This document shows, piece after piece, positions 53,404 through 61,500 of a DNA stretch of 64,000 nucleotides. The translations under genes were made by a program, and so were the position numbers. The stretch lies in the NCBI GenBank assembly GCA_017441295.1, contig JAFRYA010000006.1, positions 186,001 through 250,000 of the forward strand. The letters run 5' to 3'. The DNA comes from Lachnospiraceae bacterium (GTDB lineage: Bacteria; Bacillota; Clostridia; Lachnospirales; Lachnospiraceae). The stretch's first letter is position 1; the number at the start of each line of letters is the position of its first letter. A model generated the notes under the pieces. That model was given only the letters and a program-made list of their open reading frames with translations. It was not told where the DNA came from and ran no database searches.

Positions 53404-54840
53404 ATGAGAAAAGAAAAAGCCCGTAAAATTTATATGTTTGTTCTGAACGGACTGCTGGTAGCCGCGCTGCTGTGCGGCGTGATCGGCCTGATGATAGCGC
53501 ACGAGAAATTTACGGATGCGCTGTTCCATACGCTGATGATGTTCACGATGGCGTACTTCTGGGATCCGGTCAACGTACTGGTCGACATTGCCAGATACCT
53601 GGCCGCGATCTTCACATTCAGTGCCATCCTGACTATCGTGTTCGGCGCGTTCCAGATCCTGCTTGACAGGATCCGCGGATCAAAGAAAGGCAGCACATTC
53701 GTGTACGGTGACAACGAGATGACCAAGAACTTCCTGGAGAATAACAGGAAGGCCATCCACGGCATCAACGGGTTCGTCGAAGCAGACAATTACGTGCTGC
53801 TGGACAGCGAAGAGAATAACCTGACATTCTGCATGGACCACCGCGATGAATTGCAGGGCAAGCGCATCTTCCTGCAGACAGAGAACCTCCCGGGAGTGTA
53901 TTTCAGCGAGGGCAACGTCCGCGCATTCTCACCGGCAGAACTGGCCGGCAGGAAATTCTGGGAGCGCTATGACCTGATCAACCAGGCCTATGATGAGAAC
54001 GGCCGCCCGAGGAAACTCGACGTATCACTGATCGGCTGGGGCAAACTGGGCGAAGAAATACTCTTCTTCGGCCTCATGGCCAACTCATTCGCGGACGTGA
54101 CCTATCACATTTTCGGCGACTCACACGTATTTGAAAAGCTGCACGAAGACCATCTGGACCAGCTCCAGATCAAAGCGTACGAGACAGACTGGTACGACCA
54201 CATAGATGTTATCAAGAAGTCCGACATGATCATCATTGCTGAGCAGGAAAACCAGCTCAACCTGATCACGAACCTGTTCCTGGTATCAGCCGAACTGCGC
54301 GTAGTCGTCTGCGCATCATTCCGCGGCGACCAGCAGAACAAGAACATCCTGCTGAGCAACCGCGCCGGCCTGGTCCCGGAAAACAACCTGACCTTCTACA
54401 ACTGGCAGAAAGCCTCACAGTCACTCGATGCCCTGCTGGGCGAAGAAAAGCTGCTCAAGAAAGACGTTGAAGAAGGCATTGCCCAGCAGAAGCTGCGCAG
54501 GAAGATCCGCGAGGACTGGGCATCTCTGGACACATTCAAACGTTACGCCTACCTGAATCTGCTGGACCTGCACCAGGTATATGACAAGCTGAAGAAGAAA
54601 TGGGGCGACATCGTCACCGAGGAAGAACTGCTGCGCATTCTCCACACGCGCGTGCTCCATTATTACTGGTTCAACAACTGGGATTATTCCCCGCTGCCAG
54701 ACCCCGAGCATCCTGAAAAGGACGAGAACATCACTAAGCGTCTGCAGCGTAGACTCAGGCCGCTGGAGGAAATGTCCGATGCAGAAATCGATCTCGAGCG
54801 CAGAATCGTCAAAGACGTCCTAGCTTCATTCGAAAAATAA
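53404..54840 (+). CDS. Membrane protein with TrkA-N-like Rossmann domain and RyR-like C-terminus
   Basis: A 478-residue protein with two N-terminal hydrophobic helices (about residues 10-30 and 58-82), then a Rossmann region with VSLIGWGKLGEEILFFGL and a later STHVFEKL-like strand, typical of TrkA-N domains that bind nucleotide. The C-terminal part LLRILHTRVLHYYWFNNWDYSPLPDPEHP resembles the RyR-type module found with such domains. It may be a nucleotide-gated ion channel or a signalling protein; no pore signature is clear. It begins with AGGTG upstream of the ATG and is a single-gene unit. Confidence 0.62.
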   Translation: MRKEKARKIYMFVLNGLLVAALLCGVIGLMIAHEKFTDALFHTLMMFTMAYFWDPVNVLVDIARYLAAIFTFSAILTIVFGAFQILLDRIRGSKKGSTFVYGDNEMTKNFLENNRKAIHGINGFVEADNYVLLDSEENNLTFCMDHRDELQGKRIFLQTENLPGVYFSEGNVRAFSPAELAGRKFWERYDLINQAYDENGRPRKLDVSLIGWGKLGEEILFFGLMANSFADVTYHIFGDSHVFEKLHEDHLDQLQIKAYETDWYDHIDVIKKSDMIIIAEQENQLNLITNLFLVSAELRVVVCASFRGDQQNKNILLSNRAGLVPENNLTFYNWQKASQSLDALLGEEKLLKKDVEEGIAQQKLRRKIREDWASLDTFKRYAYLNLLDLHQVYDKLKKKWGDIVTEEELLRILHTRVLHYYWFNNWDYSPLPDPEHPEKDENITKRLQRRLRPLEEMSDAEIDLERRIVKDVLASFEK

Positions 54841-54843
54841 AGA

Positions 54844-54868
54844 AAGCCGCCTGCGGGCGGCTTTTTTG
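54844..54868 (+). terminator. Terminator after the TrkA-like gene
   Basis: GCCGCC and GGCGGC pair around TGCG, then T6. Confidence 0.88.
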
Positions 54869-54950
54869 ATGTTGCGGGGTGGCGGAGGTGTTCGTCAGAT
54901 TTGCATGTTCCGTGTGGTTTTTCGGGGTTTGAGTGCCAGATTTGTGGCGC

Positions 54951-55117
54951 GGCGCAGAAAATGATGGAAAAAGCTGATTCTCTGCGCCTTTTTGGTCCCA
55001 TATTGCCGAACATGGCAGAGAAAAACATATAAAAAAGTGATAATCTGCGCCTCGTAAGCCTTGAATAAGCTAAAAAGGCGCAGATTTTAGTATTATAGAC
55101 AATCAAATCTGCGCCAG
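54951..55117. repeat. CTGCGC-type palindromic intergenic repeat, copy 3
   Basis: GGCGCAGAAAATGAT/TCTCTGCGCC then T5, followed by GGCAGAGAAAAA and ATAATCTGCGCCTCGTAAGC, AGCTAAAAAGGCGCAGATTTT-type parts. Another AATCTGCGCC lies at the end. Confidence 0.75.
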
Positions 55118-55153
55118 GCAAATAATTGGCGCGAGGAGAGCCGTATTTTGCAG

Positions 55154-55231
55154 GTTATGCGCACAGTCCAATGGCTGGATGACACAGAATAGATGTTATG
55201 CGCACAGTCCAATGGCTGGAAGACACAGAAT
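55154..55231. repeat. Two tandem copies of a 37-bp unit, 41-bp period
   Basis: GTTATGCGCACAGTCCAATG... occurs at 55154 and 55195 with one mismatch over 37 bp and a 4-bp spacer AGAT. Confidence 0.85.
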
Positions 55232-55261
55232 CGAGGCCATGTGCGCATTCGGGGGACCCTA

Positions 55262-55425
55262 TGACACAAAATTACAGTTGAGGGTGTTTTTTGAGGGTGT
55301 TTTGCCACGGATTGACAGTTCTGGGTGTTTTTGAGGTAAAAAAACACCCAGAAACGTAATTTCGTGTCACGCAACAGCACAAAACACCCAGAAATGTAAT
55401 TTTGTGGCACAGCCACACCCAAAAC
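55262..55425. repeat. CACCCAG palindromic repeat array
   Basis: AAAACACCCAGAAAYGTAATTT occurs at 55341 and 55381 (40-bp period) and in reverse form near 55270. CTGGGTGTTTTT/AAAAACACCCAG makes a perfect 12-bp hairpin at 55321-55351. No gene is visible in the whole 54841-55582 gap. Confidence 0.75.
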
Positions 55426-55521
55426 GCACACAAGTTCAATATGCAAAGTGCAAATATATGGCCGGATAAAATTGTCACATTTTCTCATAAAATATATTAG
55501 ATATTACATAACACAATTGTA

Positions 55522-55527
55522 TATAAT
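55522..55527 (+). promoter_or_regulatory. Candidate -10 box of the giant Big_2 gene
   Basis: Consensus TATAAT in an AT-rich stretch, 55 bp before the ATG; no good -35 at the usual distance, so the promoter may be extended or activator dependent. Confidence 0.5.
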
Positions 55528-55582
55528 AGTTATGAATATTCTTAATATTTACATACATACTTGGAGAAAGGATTTCAAAGCT

Positions 55583-58500
55583 ATGAGACTATTGAAACGG
55601 GGAGCCGCAATTTTGATGTCATTGGTCATGATTGCAGGCTCTTTATTTTTGCAGCCGGTGACAGCGATGGCAGAGGAAGACTATCATCTGAACATCGATA
55701 AAACGGTCATTGGAGTAGGCGAGGAATTCGACCTGCTATTGCTGGATGAAAACGATATTGTCTGTGATGCGTGGTACCATGCATACAGCCCTGGTATTGT
55801 CGAAGTCAGCGATGATGGTCATGTGACTGGCTTAAGTAAAGGCCATGTAAGTATTGGGGTTACTTCAAAGGACTATTCGTTCGATGCCGTTTGTGATGTT
55901 GAGGTAATAGTGAAGAACGGCCTCTGCGATACCAATCTGACCTTGAAGGTCGATGAAGAATACTACCTTTACTATATGGATGGTGAAGGTAATTATGTAG
56001 AAGGCACATTTACCAGCAGCGATCCGGAGACGGTATATGCTGATGACTGGGGTACATTGAGAGCTCTTAAGACCGGCAGTGCCACTATAACCTATGTGTC
56101 ATGGGATGGATCCATTACCGCGACCTGCGAGGTTAAGGTAATTCAGGGCCTGAATTATCATAACTATACTTTTTCGCTTGAGCAGAACATGACGCCGATG
56201 CAGCTTTCATTTTGGGGAGAAAATAATGAGTCAGTTGCTGGAAGGTTTTATAATGGCGATGAGACAATTGCCACAGTAGACGCCAACGGACTTGTTACTC
56301 CGAAGGCTGTTGGAACAACCTGGATCAGCTTTGTGTCCAACGATGACAAGTATCAAGACGAATGTATTATCAATGTGGCTGAAGAGTACTCCCTGACCGC
56401 CAGAACATTGGTTGTTATGCCATATACAAGTACTACACTGAGGTTCAATGGACCGGAGGGAGAGACCAGCGAAGGCATATGGACCAGTAGTAACGAGAAT
56501 GTGGCAACGTATGATAATGGATGGGTTTCCGGCGGAATTCCGGGAACAGCGATTATTTCATACACTTCTTTGGACGGTGAATATGAAGATTCCTGTACTG
56601 TTCATGTCATCCGGGGCTTTGAGAACGATGATATCAAGCTGCTCCTGGAAGAAGGCAAAGATACCGCGCAGCTGGAGTACCGCGGCATAGACGATGCTGT
56701 CATTGCGGGTACGTACGAGAGCAGCAGTCCTGAAGTTGCGACAGTAGATAATAACGGTCTGGTAACTGCGGTTGGAGAAGGGTACACATACATTGAGTTT
56801 TCAGCGGTTGATTCGGAAACTGGATACAACTATAGCGATACCTGCCGTGTTGAAGTAGTCAGACCATATTCATTAAGCCAGAACAACCTGGTTCTCAGAA
56901 CGAGGGCTTATCCGTATGTTTATTTCTACGGCGCAGATGGTGAGATAATGAGTGAAGACGAATTCACCACCAGCAGCACTGATGAAACTATTGCTTACTA
57001 TGAGAACGGATGCATCAACACTGTACATCCGGGCACAGCGACGATCACATTTACCTCACTGGACGGACATTCAGCTGAATGTAATGTCAGAGTCTATGGA
57101 TTCAACTATGGTTCGCTGTATTTGACACCTGATACTCCGGAGCCTGTTCAGCTGATATTCAGCGGTACAGAGAAACCGATTATCAGTTTTGAGTTCAGCA
57201 GCGATAATGAAGAAGTTGCTACAGTTGATCAGAATGGTTTCGTAACTCCGGTTGGATTAGGAACTGCATATATCAAATACGAGGGCTTTGATGGTGAGAA
57301 ATCCTGGGATGCTTTCTGCTGTGTCTCTGTCTCGGAAAATAATTATCTGTCTGAAACAGAAATTGAAATGACTCTAAATGATAACTGGCCAATCAGTTTC
57401 TTCGGAATTGACGGAGAGGCCTTGCCGGAGAGTGAGTTCACTGTACATAGCGAAAATGAAAACATTGCTTACTATGAAGACGGCATTATACATCCAGTGG
57501 GCATTGGCTCGACAACCATTACATTTACTAGGCTGGATGAAAGCAGAACCGCGTCCTGCATAGTCAATGTACATCCGGGACTCAACTATAAAGAACTGAA
57601 TATGGCGGTTGGCGGTGAACCTGTTCAACTTAAATATTTAACGATGGATGAAAGTGAAATCAGTGGTTCATTTGAGGTTGATTTTCCGGACATAGTGGAT
57701 GTCAGCGAGGCTGGAATGGTTACACCGCTTTTGGAAGGAAGTACTTGGGTATATTTCAGAGCAGAGGTTGATGGAAAGAGCTACCGGGACGAATGCTATG
57801 TACAGGTCAGAAATGCACTCTATTCTCTGAGCAAAACTAATCCAACATTTTCGCTCGGATATGAGTATACAGATATTTCCTTCTATGGCCCGGACGGAAA
57901 TCCGCTCAGCGAAGATGAGTTTACCACTTCAAGTGATCATCCTGAAGTAGCATATTATGAAAATGGATACATTCAGCTGGTATCCGCCGGCGAGGCCAGG
58001 ATCACCTTCACTCCGCTGGGGGATGAATCACATTCCGTATATTGCGACGTTACGGTTGTAAACGGTCTGGAGCGAAAAGATATTCTGTTTACAGGTTTAG
58101 AGAATTATGAGCCGGTTAAGATAATCTTCCACGGAGTCAATGACGCTGTCATTGCGGCTGATAATATTGAAGTTGATAATCCAAGCGTAGTCAGGGTGGA
58201 TGACGATGGTTATATCCATCCGGTAGGTGTTGGATATGCATATATTTATTTCTATGGCCATGATGACTCACATGACTATTATGAAGCATGTTATGTAAAG
58301 GTAACAAATGCATATTCCTTAAGCATGGACAGCATGGTTACAACAAGGCATTCTGGCTATGGAATTGAGTTCTATGGTGCAGACGGCAATATTCTGAGTG
58401 AAGATGAATTCACCTGGGAAAGCAGCAATCCTGATGTGGCATATTATCAGAACGGAGTTGTTTTTGGCGGCGAACAGCCGGGTGAAGCAGATATTACATT

Positions 58501-61500
58501 CTATACACTCGACAGGCTGCACTATGACACCTGTCATGTAACAGTTGTGAGGGGACTGGAACCAAGAGAAATCGATTTCATTTATGGTGAAGAAAATGAA
58601 CCGGTTCCGGTTGCTTTCTATGGACTTAATGACGAACTCATTGCAGACTATTTCTCCATCGACGATGAGAGCGTGGCTACATTTGATGAAAACGGCTGCG
58701 TTATCCCTGTTGGCCTGGGAAATACATGGTTGTACTTCTCCAATTATGAAAACGGAAATAACTATAGCGATTCCATTCCTATCACAGTAAGAAATGCATA
58801 CTATCTGAGTGATTACGAGATTATTCTCTCGCCGCGTACTGCCAGAAGCATACATTTCTATGGCCCGGATGGAGAAGACCTGGATAATAGTGAGTATTCA
58901 GTAGTAAGTGAGAACCCTGAAGTAGCTCAGTACGATAATGAATCTGATGATTACGGTTCAATCAGTTTCGTAGGACTTGGCGAGACGGATATTACGTTCA
59001 CCACCAACAACGGTTTCTCACAGACCTGCCATGTTTACTGCGTGCGAGGCTTAGAACCACAAGATATTTCTTTCAATCTTAGTGGAGATTATGATCCTGT
59101 TCCGCTGGTATTCTATGGAATCGGCGATGAAATCGTAAATGGCGGCTCATATTCCGCAGAGGATACATCTATTGCGGATGTTGATGAGGCAGGAAATGTT
59201 TACCCGGTAGGCCCGGGCAAAACCGCTGTTCACTTTGATTATAACGATGACCAGCATTACTATTTTGGCTATTGCACAGTAACAGTTACCAAGGCATACA
59301 CTCTGGACCGCCATGAAATCATATTATCAAAAAATAGCGTTACTGAAGTTGTATTCTACGGTGCAGACGGAGAGAGAATGAGTGATGACGAGTTTACAGT
59401 TGAAAGCTCAGATCCTACCGTAGCTTACTATGAAGACGGATGGGTTTATACTGCCGGCGCCGGAACAGCCCAGCTGACATTTACTGTCAATGGTACTGAT
59501 ATTTCAGATGTGTGTGAAGTAACAGTTTATGAGGGTTTGAACTATCATTATCTCAGGTTGTTTGTGGGTTCAGATGAAGATCCAGTGCAGCTGATTTTCA
59601 CCGGACCGGAAGGATATGATTCAAGCGGATACTTTGAAAGTGAAGATACACATATAGCAACTGTTGATGAAAATGGTTATGTAACTCCGGTAAGCGCCGG
59701 TAATATATACATAGATTATTACAGCTATAATGGAAATTTCTATGACAACTGTCGCGTCGAAGTGTTGGATTCTACTGTGTTAAATCATTTAACAGAACAT
59801 GAGATTACTTTTGATGGAATAGATGAATATGAGTTCCTCGAATTCCTTGATGAAAATGGTAATAGTACAACAGACGGCACATGGACCAGCAGCGATGAGA
59901 ATGTTGCAACAGTTGAAGACGGCATAATAATTGCTGTTGGATATGGCAGTGCAGTCATTACATACACTTCTCCGAAAGGAATTATTGACACATGTACTGT
60001 TACTGTTTATGGATTAAACCGCACTGACCTGGAGTTCTGGGTGGGCGGAAACATGGAGCCTGTAACATTGTTCTATCAGGATATGCAGGGACAGCAGGTG
60101 AGTGGTACATGGACAAGTGATAATGAAGAAGTAGCAACTGTTGATGCAAATGGTGTGGTTACACCTGTTGGAGAAGGTTATGCCGTCATCACATTTACCT
60201 ATGAATCTGACGGACATTCAATAGAAGGCAAATGCTATGTCAGCGTCCGAAAAGCAACTTATCAGCTGAATACACATGAGATGTGGGTTCCTGTAGGCAG
60301 GACCGGTGAGAGGCTGAGCTTCAGTGGGGAAAACGGCAGTACCAAGGAAGGTACATGGAGCAGCAGCGACGAGAGCGCTGTAACTGTTGACCAGAACGGA
60401 AACGTTACCGGTATTACAGTTGGCGCGTCTGCGACCATCCATTATATTTCACCTGATGGCCAGCACGAAGATGACTGCTTAGTTACTGTTATTAAGGGTC
60501 TGGACCGCAGGAGCATGACGCTCACACTGGGCGGCGAAAGCGGGCAGCTGACATATACAAATGATTATTGGACACCGACATATGGTTACATGTGGCAGAG
60601 TACTAATGAATCTGTAGTTACTGTCAAAGGTGGTTTGGTAACTCCGGTAGGCGTAGGAACTGCCAAAGTATGGGTTCAGACATTGGACAATCCGTTTGAC
60701 TATGACTGGTGCGATGTAACCGTTGTTGAGGAAACGCACGACTATGGCCTTAACTTCAGTGAGCTGCAGATCAGTGTTGACAGAAACCGCTTCATGCTTG
60801 CTTTTAAGGGACCTGATGGTGAGACAATTGAAGGCAACTGGACATCCAGCAATGAGGATGTAGCATATGTTAAGATTGTTGATAATGTTCCTCTTGCTGG
60901 AGTCTGTGGTGTCAGCGTTGGCGACGCAACCATTACATACACTTCATACGATGAGCAATATACTGCATCATGCCTGGTTCATGTAGTTCCGGGACTGAAC
61001 TATCATGAGCTGACGCTGCCGTTAAACAGCGAAGGCGTTGAGCTGATTTATACCGGACGGAATGGAGTTGAAGAAGGACTCTTCCAAAGCCTGAGTACTG
61101 ATATTGCTGATATCGTTGACGGTGCTGTTGTTCCTTTAAGCGTAGGAACAGCCGTTATAGAGTTCTTCAGCGACGAGAATATAGAGCATTATGACTATTG
61201 TGTAGTTAACGTTGTTCCTGCTCCTGTTGATCAGCTGAATATGCATCATATTGACATTATGCTGAACGATACCTTCACCGGTCTGCGCTATATAGATGAA
61301 AACGGCGTAGAGACCACAGAGGGCACATGGGCCACCAGCGATACATCGGTTGCCGTAGTATACTCTGATGCTTCAATAGTCGGTACGGGTGTAGGTACTG
61401 CCGAAATCGACTATATAAATGCTGAAGGTGTGGTAAAAGATACCTGTACAGTTACGGTTTACCAGGGTCTGAATACTGACAGATTAGAACTGTGGTACGG

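Noticed and set aside
55154..55231. 37-bp repeats as a CRISPR array
   Set aside because: Only two copies with a 4-bp spacer and no cas genes nearby.
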